Below are positions 17,679-25,735 of a stretch of DNA of 64,000 nt, piece after piece (position 1 is the stretch's first letter; every line of letters starts with the position of its first letter). A model generated the notes under the pieces. The model was given only the letters and a program-made list of their open reading frames with translations, was not told the origin of the DNA and made no database searches. This DNA comes from Streptomyces sp. CB02261 (GTDB taxonomy: Bacteria; Actinomycetota; Actinomycetes; Streptomycetales; Streptomycetaceae): contig NZ_LIVX01000004.1 in NCBI RefSeq assembly GCF_001905665.1, positions 271,498 through 335,497 of the forward strand. Reading direction: 5' to 3'. The position numbers and the translations under genes are program-made.

Positions 17679-19460
17679 CTGTCGACCGCCATCCTCACCG
17701 GCCCGCCGGCACCCGGATCCTCGCTCGACGGTGATCTGCGATCGCTCGGCTTCGACGTCAAGGCCGCCTCCGGCGCCGACGAGACCGCCGCCCTGCTGGC
17801 CGCTGTCCCAGCCGGCGAGCGGGTCGCGCTCGTCGACCCCCGGTTCGTCGGCCACCTGCACGCGCTGCGCCTCGCCCTCACCGACCCCCGGTTCCCCGCG
17901 GCCGCCGCACCCGGGGCGCTCACCGCGCAGGGCGGGGCCCGCGCCGCGCTCAGCCGCGCGCTGCGGGACGCCGCGGCCACCGACGACCTGCCCGGCACGC
18001 TCGCCGACGCCCTCGACGCCGACGGCGTCGCCGTGCACCGGCCCCAGCTCGGCACCCTCGTCGCCACCGTGCCGGCCGACCCGGAGGCCCGCCACGAGGC
18101 ACGCGCCGCCGTCGACGCCGTCGACGACGAGGCCGTACGCCTCCGCTCCGCGGTCAAGGCCCACGACGGCTTCTTCACCACCTTCTTCATCAGCCCGTAC
18201 TCGCGCTACATCGCCCGCTGGTGCGCGCGCCGCGGACTGACCCCGAACCAGGTCACCACCGCCTCCCTGCTCACCGCCCTGATCGCGGCCGGCTGCGCGG
18301 CGACCGGCGAGCGCGGCGGCTACATCGCGGCCGGCGTCCTCCTCCTCGTCTCCTTCGTCCTGGACTGCACCGACGGGCAGCTCGCCCGGTACGCGCTGAA
18401 GTACTCGACGATGGGCGCCTGGCTCGACGCCACCTTCGACCGCGCCAAGGAGTACGCCTTCTACGCGGGCCTCGCCCTCGGCGCCGCCCGGAACGGCGAC
18501 GACGTCTGGGCCCTGGCGCTCGGCGCGATGGTCCTCATGACCTGCCGGCACGTCGTGGACTTCTCGTTCAACGAGGCCAACCACGACGCCACCGCGAACA
18601 CCAGCCCCACCGCGGCCCTCTCCGACCGGCTCGACAGCCTCGGCTGGACCGTCTGGGCCCGCCGCATGATCATCCTGCCGATCGGTGAGCGCTGGGCGAT
18701 GATCGCCGTCCTCACCGCCGTCACCACCCCCCGGATCGTCTTCTGGGCGCTGATCATCGGCTGCGCCTTCGGCGCCTGCTACACCACGGCGGGCCGCGTC
18801 CTGCGCTCCCTGACGCGCAAGGCGAAGCGCACCGACCGGGCCGCCCAGGCCCTCGCCGACCTCGCGGACTCCGGCCCGATCGCCGGGACCGTCGCCCGCG
18901 CCCTCGGCCGCACCGGCGCGCTCGGCCCCGGCGTCGTCCTCGCCGCCATCGCCACCGGCGCGCTGCTCTCCACCGTCCTGGCCCGCCCCTTCGGCGACCG
19001 CCAGACCGTCGTCATCGCGGTCCTGTACGCGGTGCTCGCGGGCGCGGCCGTCGCACGCCCCCTCAAGGGCGCCCTGGACTGGCTCGTACCGCCGCTCTTC
19101 CGCGCCGCCGAGTACACCACCGTGCTCGTGCTCGCGGCCCACTCCGGCTCCGCACACGCCCTCCCGGCGGCGTTCGGGCTGGTCGCGGCGGTCGCCTACC
19201 ATCACTACGACACGGTGTACCGCATTCGCGGGGGCACCGGCGCGCCGCCGGCCTGGCTGGCGCGCGTCACCGGCGGACACGAGGGGCGCACGCTCCTGGT
19301 GACCGTCCTCGCCGCCCTGCTGGCGGACCGCGGCGACGACTTCACCCTGGCACTGACCGCCCTGGCGGTCGCCGTCGCACTGGTGGTGCTCGTGGAGTCC
19401 ATCCGCTTCTGGGTCTCCTCCGGAGCACCCGCCGTTCACGACGAAGGAGAAACAGCATGA
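17679..19460 (+). CDS. CDP-alcohol phosphatidyltransferase family protein with DUF5941-type C-terminus (CTG start)
   Basis: A 593-residue protein. The coding frame runs back to a TGA at 17670, so the only start with a good ribosome site is CTG 17679 (AAGGAG at 17664-17669, nine bases away), giving the N-terminus STAILTGPP. Residues 1-125 are a soluble domain. The CDP-alcohol phosphotransferase signature begins at D229: LDCTDGQLARYALKYS, then GAWLDATFD, with all four motif aspartates. Several membrane segments follow to residue 590. It should join a phospho-alcohol from a CDP donor to an acceptor at the membrane. Its stop overlaps the next start (ATGA). Confidence 0.8.
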   Translation: MSTAILTGPPAPGSSLDGDLRSLGFDVKAASGADETAALLAAVPAGERVALVDPRFVGHLHALRLALTDPRFPAAAAPGALTAQGGARAALSRALRDAAATDDLPGTLADALDADGVAVHRPQLGTLVATVPADPEARHEARAAVDAVDDEAVRLRSAVKAHDGFFTTFFISPYSRYIARWCARRGLTPNQVTTASLLTALIAAGCAATGERGGYIAAGVLLLVSFVLDCTDGQLARYALKYSTMGAWLDATFDRAKEYAFYAGLALGAARNGDDVWALALGAMVLMTCRHVVDFSFNEANHDATANTSPTAALSDRLDSLGWTVWARRMIILPIGERWAMIAVLTAVTTPRIVFWALIIGCAFGACYTTAGRVLRSLTRKAKRTDRAAQALADLADSGPIAGTVARALGRTGALGPGVVLAAIATGALLSTVLARPFGDRQTVVIAVLYAVLAGAAVARPLKGALDWLVPPLFRAAEYTTVLVLAAHSGSAHALPAAFGLVAAVAYHHYDTVYRIRGGTGAPPAWLARVTGGHEGRTLLVTVLAALLADRGDDFTLALTALAVAVALVVLVESIRFWVSSGAPAVHDEGETA

Positions 19461-20194
19461 TCGGTCTCGTACTGGCAGCCGGTGCCGGACGGCGTCTGCG
19501 CCCCTACACCGACACCCTTCCGAAGGCGCTCGTGCCCGTCGACGGCGAGACCACCGTCCTCGACCTGACGCTGAAGAACTTCGCCGAGATCGGCCTCACC
19601 GAGGTCGCGATCGTCGTCGGCTACCGCAAGGAGGCCGTCTACGACCGCAAGGAGGAGCTGGAGGCGAAGTACGGCCTCAAGCTCACCCTCGTCGACAACG
19701 ACAAGGCCGAGGAGTGGAACAACGCCTACTCCCTGTGGTGCGCCCGTGAGGTCCTCAAGCGCGGTGTGATCCTCGCCAACGGCGACACCGTCCACCCGGT
19801 CTCCGTCGAGAAGACCCTCCTCGCCGCCCGCGGCGACGGCCAGAAGATCATCCTCGCCCTCGACACGGTGAAGAACCTCGCCGACGAGGAGATGAAGGTC
19901 ATCACCGCCGAGGGCAAGGGCGTCCAGCGCATCACCAAGCTGATGGACCCGGCCACCGCCACCGGCGAGTACATCGGTGTCACCCTCATCGAGGCCGAGG
20001 CCGCCGAGGAGCTCGCCGACGCCCTCAAGGCCACCTTCGAGCGCGACCCCGACCTGTACTACGAGGACGGCTACCAGGAGCTGGTCAACCGCGGCTTCAC
20101 CGTCGACGTGGCCCCCATCGGCGACGTCAAGTGGGTCGAGATCGACAACCACGACGACCTCGCGAAGGGCCGTGAGATCGCGTGCCAGTACTGA
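19457..20194 (+). CDS. sugar-/alcohol-phosphate nucleotidyltransferase (phosphocholine cytidylyltransferase-like)
   Basis: A 245-residue soluble enzyme. The N-terminal GLVLAAGAGRRLRPYTDTLPKAL is the nucleotide-binding signature of the NTP-transferase family. NNAYSLWCAREVL and ILANGDTVHP supply the Asp expected for metal binding, and VKWVEIDNHDDLAKG closes the active site. The lineage resembles LicC and inositol-phosphate cytidylyltransferases, so CTP is the likely substrate. Placed between a CDP-alcohol phosphotransferase and a glycerol-1-phosphate dehydrogenase-like gene, it may form the CDP-alcohol they use. It overlaps both neighbours. Confidence 0.82.
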   Translation: MIGLVLAAGAGRRLRPYTDTLPKALVPVDGETTVLDLTLKNFAEIGLTEVAIVVGYRKEAVYDRKEELEAKYGLKLTLVDNDKAEEWNNAYSLWCAREVLKRGVILANGDTVHPVSVEKTLLAARGDGQKIILALDTVKNLADEEMKVITAEGKGVQRITKLMDPATATGEYIGVTLIEAEAAEELADALKATFERDPDLYYEDGYQELVNRGFTVDVAPIGDVKWVEIDNHDDLAKGREIACQY

Positions 20195-21243
20195 CTCGGC
20201 TGATCCCCTCGCCGGTCGTCGTCGACATCCGCAGGGGAGCGCTGGACGACCTGTCCGCGCTCCTCGCGGACCAGCGGATCTCCAGCAACGGCAAGATCGC
20301 CGTCGCCATCAGCGGCGGCTCGGGCCTCAAGCTGCGTGACCAGTTCGCCGCCGAGCTCCCGGGCGCCGACTGGTACCCGGTCGCGGGCGGCACCATCGAC
20401 GAGGCCGTGAAGCTCGCCGACGCCATGCGCGGCAAGCGGTACGACGCCGTGGTCGCCCTCGGCGGCGGCAAGATCATCGACGTGACCAAGTACGCGGCGG
20501 CCCGGGTCGGGCTGCCGCTGGTGGCCATCGCCACCAACCTGTCGCACGACGGGATCTGCTCCCCGATCTCGACCCTGGACAACGACAACGGCCGCGGCTC
20601 CTACGGTGTGCCCACCCCGATCGCCCTCGTCATCGACCTGGACGTGATCAGGGAGGCGCCGGTCCGCTTCGTCCGCTCCGGCATCGGCGACGCCGTCTCC
20701 AACATCTCCGCCATCGCGGACTGGGAGCTCTCCCACGAGATCACGGGGGAGCCGGTCGACGGCCTCGCGGCCGCCATGGCACGCAGCGCCGGCGAGGCCG
20801 TGCTCCGCCACCCCGGCGGCGTCGGCGACGACGACTTCCTGGTCTCCCTCTCCGAAGGCCTGGTGATGTCCGGCATCGCCATGTCGATCAGTGGCGACAG
20901 CCGCCCCTCCTCGGGCGCCTGCCACGAGATCAGCCACGCCTTCGACCTGCTCTACCCGGCCCGCGCCGCCAGCCACGGCGAGCAGTGCGGCCTCGGAGCG
21001 GCCTTCGCCATGCACCTGCGCGGCGCCCGTGACGGGTCCGCGCAGATGGTCGAGACCCTCCGCCGGCACGGGCTGCCCGTCCGGCCGGAGGAGATGGGCT
21101 TCACCGTGGACGAGTTCGTGCGGGCGGTGTCCTTCGCCCCGCAGACCCGGCCGGGCCGCTTCACCATCCTCGAACACCTCGACCTGTCCGACGACGAGAT
21201 CAGGGACGCGTACGCCGACTATGCAAAAGCCATCGGTAGCTGA
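20182..21243 (+). CDS. glycerol-1-phosphate dehydrogenase-like, iron-containing alcohol dehydrogenase superfamily
   Basis: A 353-residue cytosolic enzyme starting with GTG 20182 inside the preceding gene. NAD-binding GGGKIIDVTKYAA and the three metal ligands are present: Asp in SGIGDAVSN, His in GACHEISHAFD and His in ASHGEQCG. This pattern fits EgsA/AraM-type enzymes that reduce dihydroxyacetone phosphate to sn-glycerol-1-phosphate, the stereoisomer typical of archaeal lipids. In this operon it may supply the alcohol phosphate for CDP activation. A related substrate (another keto-phosphate) cannot be excluded. Confidence 0.8.
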   Translation: MPVLTRLIPSPVVVDIRRGALDDLSALLADQRISSNGKIAVAISGGSGLKLRDQFAAELPGADWYPVAGGTIDEAVKLADAMRGKRYDAVVALGGGKIIDVTKYAAARVGLPLVAIATNLSHDGICSPISTLDNDNGRGSYGVPTPIALVIDLDVIREAPVRFVRSGIGDAVSNISAIADWELSHEITGEPVDGLAAAMARSAGEAVLRHPGGVGDDDFLVSLSEGLVMSGIAMSISGDSRPSSGACHEISHAFDLLYPARAASHGEQCGLGAAFAMHLRGARDGSAQMVETLRRHGLPVRPEEMGFTVDEFVRAVSFAPQTRPGRFTILEHLDLSDDEIRDAYADYAKAIGS

Positions 21244-22000
21244 GCTCCGACCGGTCGTCCACCCTCCCGGTGTGAAGGACCGGCGCAGCGGTGAGCACTG
21301 GGGCGGCCGCCTGTACATGCGGGAGATCTCGCTCCGGATCACCCGCCGCCTCGTCGGCACCCGGGTCACGCCGAACCAGCTCACCTACGTCATGACCGTC
21401 GCGGGCGTCCTCGCGGCCCCGGCGCTGCTGGTGCCGGGGATCCCGGGCGCGCTGCTCGGCGCCCTCATGGTCCAGCTCTACCTGCTGCTCGACTGCGTCG
21501 ACGGCGAGGTGGCCCGCTGGAAGAAGCAGTTCTCGCTCGGCGGGGTGTACCTCGACCGGGTCGGCGCCTACCTGTGCGACGCGGCCGTGCTCGTCGGCTT
21601 CGGCCTGCGCGCCGCGGACCTCTGGGGCTCGGGCCGGATCGACTGGCTGTGGGCCTTCCTCGGCACGCTCGCCGCCCTCGGCGCCATCCTGATCAAGGCC
21701 GAGACCGACCTCGTCGGTGTCGCCCGCCACCAGGGCGGTCTGCCGCCGGTGAAGGAGTCGGCCTCCGAGCCGCGTTCCTCCGGCATGGCGCTGGCCCGCA
21801 AGGCCGCCGCCGCGCTCAAGTTCCACCGGCTCGTCCTCGGCATCGAGGCCTCGCTCCTGATCGTGGTCCTGGCGATCGCGGACCAGATCCGCGGCGACCT
21901 GTTCTTCACCCGGGTCGGCGTCGCCGTCCTCGCCGCCATCGCGCTGCTCCAGACCGTGCTCCACCTCGTGTCGATCATGGTTTCCAGCAGGCTGAAGTGA
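21221..22000 (+). CDS. second CDP-alcohol phosphotransferase family membrane protein, altered motif
   Basis: A 259-residue protein from ATG 21221, overlapping the previous gene by 23 bases. It has about five membrane segments. The signature starts at D91, LDCVDGEVARWKKQFSLGG, and continues GVYLDRVGA. The first three motif aspartates (D91, D94, D112) are present, but the fourth, the proposed catalytic base, is Ala116. It may therefore use a different base, act on an unusual acceptor or be a non-catalytic partner of the larger CDP-alcohol enzyme encoded at 17679. Confidence 0.82.
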   Translation: MQKPSVAELRPVVHPPGVKDRRSGEHWGGRLYMREISLRITRRLVGTRVTPNQLTYVMTVAGVLAAPALLVPGIPGALLGALMVQLYLLLDCVDGEVARWKKQFSLGGVYLDRVGAYLCDAAVLVGFGLRAADLWGSGRIDWLWAFLGTLAALGAILIKAETDLVGVARHQGGLPPVKESASEPRSSGMALARKAAAALKFHRLVLGIEASLLIVVLAIADQIRGDLFFTRVGVAVLAAIALLQTVLHLVSIMVSSRLK

Positions 22001-22008
22001 GGCCTGCC

Positions 22009-22893
22009 GTGAGTGCGCCGCTCAAGGTGGGAGCCGTCGTCATCACGATGGGCGACCGCCCCGACGACCTGCGCGCGCTGATCGACTCGGTCGCCGCGCA
22101 GGAGGGCGACCGGGTCGAGGTCGTCGTCGTCGGTCAGGGCACCCCGGTCACCGGGGTGCCCGACTGGGTGCGGACCGTCGACCTCCCGGAGAACGTCGGC
22201 ATCCCCGCGGGCCGGAACGTCGGCATCGAGGCCTTCGGCCCCGGCGGCACCGACGTCGACGTCCTGCTCTTCCTCGACGACGACGGACTCCTGGCCCACG
22301 CGGACACCGCCGAACTGGTGCGCCAGGCCTTCACCGCCGACCCGCGCCTCGGCATCATCACCTTCCGCATCGCCGACCCGGAGACCGGGCTCACCCAGCG
22401 CCGGCACGTGCCGCGGCTGCGGGCCTCCGACCCGATGCGCTCCTCGCGGGTGACCACCTTCCTCGGTGGCGCCAACGCGGTCCGCACCAAGGTCTTCGCC
22501 GAAGTCGGCGCACTGCCCGGCGAGTTCTTCTACGCGCACGAGGAGACCGACCTCGCCTGGCGCGCGCTCGACGCCGACTGGATGATCGACTACCGTTCCG
22601 ACATGGTGCTGTTGCACCCCACCACAGCCCCGTCCCGGCACGCCTCGTACCACTTCAACGTGGCCCGCAACCGAGTGTGGCTGGCACGTCGCAATCTGCC
22701 CGCGCCCCTGGTGCCGGTCTATCTCGGCGTCTGGCTCCTGCTCACCCTGGCCCGGCGGCCCTCGCTCCCCGCGCTGAAGGCGTGGTGCGGCGGCTTCCGC
22801 GAGGGCTGGACGACCCCCTGCGGACCGCGCCGCCCCATGAGGTGGCGTACGGTGTGGCGGCTGACCCGGCTGGGTCGCCCCCCGGTCGTCTGA
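22009..22893 (+). CDS. family 2 glycosyltransferase
   Basis: A 294-residue protein from GTG 22009. GT-A motifs are clear: VVITMGDRPDDLRALIDSV at the N-terminus, NVGIPAGRNVGIEA, and the metal-binding LLFLDDDGLL (DDD). A later acidic pair is in FFYAHEETDLAWR. The C-terminus has one hydrophobic segment (VPVYLGVWLLLTLA) and a basic tail, so it is probably bound to the inner membrane. It would add a sugar to the product of this operon before export. Donor and acceptor are unknown. Confidence 0.85.
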   Translation: MSAPLKVGAVVITMGDRPDDLRALIDSVAAQEGDRVEVVVVGQGTPVTGVPDWVRTVDLPENVGIPAGRNVGIEAFGPGGTDVDVLLFLDDDGLLAHADTAELVRQAFTADPRLGIITFRIADPETGLTQRRHVPRLRASDPMRSSRVTTFLGGANAVRTKVFAEVGALPGEFFYAHEETDLAWRALDADWMIDYRSDMVLLHPTTAPSRHASYHFNVARNRVWLARRNLPAPLVPVYLGVWLLLTLARRPSLPALKAWCGGFREGWTTPCGPRRPMRWRTVWRLTRLGRPPVV

Positions 22894-22941
22894 CATCGTG
22901 GTACCGACGTGCCGCGCATCTTGAACACGAAAGTTTCGACT

Positions 22942-23871
22942 GTGAGTGACACACACCAGGGCGGGGCGGTCGCGACGAGCGCGCCTCCGTCCGTCGACGA
23001 GGGCCTGGCCCCGGCCGCGCTGGCCGCGAAGTACGGCCTCTCCGTCAGCGGCGCCCGGCCCGGCCTGTTCGAGTACGTCCGTGAGCTGTGGAGCCGCCGC
23101 CACTTCATCCTGGCCTTCTCCTCGGCCAAGCTGACCGCGCAGTACAGCCAGGCCAAGCTGGGTCAGGTATGGCAGGTGGCGACCCCGCTCCTGAACGCCC
23201 TGGTCTACTACCTGATCTTCGGGCTGATCCTGGGCGCCGGACAGGGGATGACCAAGGAGGTCTACATCCCCTTCCTGGTCACCGGCATCTTCGTGTTCAC
23301 CTTCACCCAGAGCTCCGTGATGGCGGGCGTCCGGGCGATCTCGGGCAACCTCGGACTCGTCCGGGCCCTGCACTTCCCGCGCGCGACCCTCCCGATCTCC
23401 TTCTCGCTCCAGCAGCTCCAGCAGCTGCTGTTCTCGATGATCGTGCTCGTGGCGGTGGCGATCGCCTTCGGCAGCTACCCGTCGCTCCGCTGGCTGCTCG
23501 TGATCCCGGCGCTCTTCCTGCAGTTCGTGTTCAACGTGGGCCTCGCCATGATCGTGGCCAGGATGGGCGCCAAGACGCCCGACCTCGCCCAGCTGATGCC
23601 CTTCGTCATGCGGACCTGGATGTACGCGTCCGGCGTGATGTTCTCGATCCCGGTGATGCTCTCCGACAAGCCGGCCTGGATCGCCGACATCCTCATGTAC
23701 AACCCGGCGGCCGTCTACATGGACCTGATCCGCTTCGCCCTCATCGAGGGCTACAGCGCGCAGAACCTGCCGGACCACGTGTGGATGACCGCCCTGGGCT
23801 GGGCGCTGGTCTTCGGCATCGGCGGCTTCGTCTACTTCTGGAAGGCAGAGGAGAAGTACGGCCGTGGCTGA
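22942..23871 (+). CDS. ABC-2 type transporter permease (polysaccharide/teichoic acid export, TagG/Wzm-like)
   Basis: A 309-residue protein from GTG 22942; GTG 22909 is an alternative with no better ribosome site. A soluble N-terminus ends in LFEYVRELWSRRHFILAFS, the interface helix typical of Wzm/TagG permeases. Six membrane segments follow, with QYSQAKLGQVWQVATPLLNA between. The gene overlaps the ATPase gene by eight bases. Together they form an exporter for a lipid-linked polymer or glycolipid made by the preceding five genes. Confidence 0.88.
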   Translation: MSDTHQGGAVATSAPPSVDEGLAPAALAAKYGLSVSGARPGLFEYVRELWSRRHFILAFSSAKLTAQYSQAKLGQVWQVATPLLNALVYYLIFGLILGAGQGMTKEVYIPFLVTGIFVFTFTQSSVMAGVRAISGNLGLVRALHFPRATLPISFSLQQLQQLLFSMIVLVAVAIAFGSYPSLRWLLVIPALFLQFVFNVGLAMIVARMGAKTPDLAQLMPFVMRTWMYASGVMFSIPVMLSDKPAWIADILMYNPAAVYMDLIRFALIEGYSAQNLPDHVWMTALGWALVFGIGGFVYFWKAEEKYGRG

Positions 23872-24649
23872 CACGAACCAGAGCAACGTCCCCACCGTGA
23901 TCTGCGACGAGGTCCACATCGTCTACCGGGTCAACGCCGGTGGCGGCGGCAAGGGCAGCGCCACCGCGGCGCTCAGCCGGATCGTCGGCCGCGGCAAGGC
24001 CGAGGTCTCCCGGGGCGTCCGCAAGGTCCACGCCGTCCGCGGTGTCACCTTCACCGCCTACCGGGGCGAGGCCATCGGCCTCATCGGCTCCAACGGCTCC
24101 GGCAAGTCGACGCTGCTGCGCGCCATCGCCGGTCTGCTCCCCACGGAGAGCGGCAAGGTCTACACCGACGGGCAGCCCTCGCTCCTGGGCGTCAACGCGG
24201 CCCTCATGAACGACCTCACCGGTGAGCGCAACGTGATCCTCGGCGGCCTCGCCATGGGCATGAGCCGCGAGGAGGTGCGCTCCCGCTACGAGGGGATCGT
24301 CGACTTCTCCGGCATCAACGAGAAGGGCGACTTCATCAGTCTGCCCATGCGCACGTACTCCTCCGGCATGGGCGCCCGGCTCCGCTTCGCCATCGCGGCG
24401 GCCAAGAACCACGACGTCCTCCTCATCGACGAGGCGCTGGCCACCGGTGACCGCAAGTTCCAGATCCGCTCCGAGGAGCGCATCCGCGAGCTCCGCAAGG
24501 AGGCCGGCACGGTCTTCCTGGTGAGCCACAGCAACAAGTCCATCCGGGACACCTGCGACCGGGTGCTCTGGCTGGAGAAGGGGCAGCTCCTCATGGACGG
24601 CCCCACGGACGAGGTCCTCAAGGCGTACGAGCGCGAGACCGCCCGCTGA
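23864..24649 (+). CDS. ABC transporter ATP-binding protein (TagH/Wzt-like)
   Basis: A 261-residue ATPase with GTG start 23864. Walker A is GSNGSGKSTLL, the signature region is MRTYSSGMGARLRFA and Walker B is DVLLIDEALATGD. The SSGM signature and the long N-terminus before Walker A are typical of ATPases for O-antigen and teichoic-acid export. It lacks the C-terminal carbohydrate-binding domain of long Wzt proteins. It is last in the operon and is followed by a clear terminator at 24667. Confidence 0.9.
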   Translation: MADTNQSNVPTVICDEVHIVYRVNAGGGGKGSATAALSRIVGRGKAEVSRGVRKVHAVRGVTFTAYRGEAIGLIGSNGSGKSTLLRAIAGLLPTESGKVYTDGQPSLLGVNAALMNDLTGERNVILGGLAMGMSREEVRSRYEGIVDFSGINEKGDFISLPMRTYSSGMGARLRFAIAAAKNHDVLLIDEALATGDRKFQIRSEERIRELRKEAGTVFLVSHSNKSIRDTCDRVLWLEKGQLLMDGPTDEVLKAYERETAR

Positions 24650-24666
24650 TCCCGCACGCCTCCGCA

Positions 24667-24694
24667 CCGCCCCCGCCCTTTTCGGCGGGGGCGG
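24667..24694 (+). terminator. hairpin terminator of the polymer-type operon
   Basis: Perfect 11-bp arms (CCGCCCCCGCC and complement) around CTTTTC, 17 bases after the last stop of the operon. Confidence 0.8.
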
Positions 24695-24762
24695 TTCCGG
24701 TTTCCGCGCGTCGCGCCGCCACCTGGAATGTTCATGCGGTTAACTTCGGGCAGGATGAGCCC

Positions 24763-25419
24763 ATGCCAGCGTTCTCGGGGGGAAAGACCTACCACCACGG
24801 CGACCTGCGCAACGCGCTCATCTGCGCAGCCGTCGACCTCGCCACCGAGGGCGGCCCCGAACGGGTCGTCCTGCGCGAGGCGGCCCGCCGGGTCGGAGTC
24901 TCGCCCACCGCCGCCTACCGGCACTTCGACGGACGCGGCGAACTCCTCCACATGGTCAGGGCCCACGCCCGGCGGCGACTGGCCGACTCCATGGAGCGGG
25001 CCGCCGCGCGCGAGCCCGGCGCCGACGACCCCGCCCTCGCGGCCGAGCGCCGGGTCGCCGCCCTCTGCCGCGGGTACGTCGGCTTCGCGGTCGAGCAGCC
25101 CGGCCTCTACCGGGTGGCGTTCTGCGTCCCCCGTCAGACGGGGACGGGTGGACCTGGTGGGCAGACCGCCGAGCGGCAGCCCGCCGAGCCCGAGATCCGC
25201 GCGTTCACCCTGCTCAGGGAGGCGCTCGAAGCGCTCACGCGGCGAGGCACCGCCCGTCAGGGCGCCCGCCCCGCCAGCGGCGCCGCCGCGTGGTCGGCCG
25301 TGCACGGCCTGTCACTTCTCCTGGTCGACGGCCCGCTCCGCCGCCTTCCCGTCCAGCGCAGGAACGCCGTCGTCGAGACGACCCTCGCCATGGTGGTCTC
25401 CGGCGCGCGCGCCCTCTGA
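24763..25419 (+). CDS. TetR/AcrR family regulator
   Basis: A 218-residue protein. The N-terminal HTH is typical of TetR: YHHGDLRNALICAAVDLATE, then LREAARRVGVSPTAAYRHFDGRGELL with the recognition helix SPTAAYRHF. The C-terminal ligand domain contains WSAVHGLSLLLVDGPL, resembling the WHG-type domain. It lies between the exporter operon and the hopanoid cluster, oriented towards the latter, and could regulate either. No matching operator was found. Confidence 0.88.
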   Translation: MPAFSGGKTYHHGDLRNALICAAVDLATEGGPERVVLREAARRVGVSPTAAYRHFDGRGELLHMVRAHARRRLADSMERAAAREPGADDPALAAERRVAALCRGYVGFAVEQPGLYRVAFCVPRQTGTGGPGGQTAERQPAEPEIRAFTLLREALEALTRRGTARQGARPASGAAAWSAVHGLSLLLVDGPLRRLPVQRRNAVVETTLAMVVSGARAL

Positions 25420-25672
25420 GTCGGGCCCCGGGCCGAACTTCCTTGCGGGTCGGACGGGTTGACGACCCGTACGGGTGAGCTTCCCGGCGCCGGACACCCC
25501 GGAATGGCGACGGCCGTCGTACGACGTAAGCTGGACCGGTCTGTTTCGCGGCAAGTAGGGCGATACCCCACGACCATCGGGCCTCCGGGTGACGGCTCTA
25601 CGGGCAGGGGTCGCGGCGTGTCCGAAATGGGATGGATTGGATCGGCAGTGTAGAACGGGAGACGTGACGGCC

Positions 25673-25735
25673 ATGACGCAGAATCTCCAGCTCCACGAGG
25701 GTGTCGCCGTCCCTCCGGCGGGCAGCGACCTGTGA
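25673..25735 (+). CDS. 20-codon upstream ORF coupled to hpnC
   Basis: ATG 25673, with GGGAGA upstream, opens a 20-residue peptide (MTQNLQLHEGVAVPPAGSDL). Its TGA (25733-25735) overlaps the GTG start of hpnC (25732) as GTGA. hpnC has only a weak ribosome site, so translation of this ORF may deliver ribosomes to it. The peptide is not known to me. The region 25420-25672 upstream holds no gene and should contain the cluster promoter, which I cannot place. Confidence 0.4.
   Translation: MTQNLQLHEGVAVPPAGSDL

Noticed and set aside
17358..19439. 693-codon minus-strand frame opposite the DUF5941 gene
   Set aside because: Shadow frame; the plus strand has the CDP-alcohol phosphotransferase signature and a good ribosome site.
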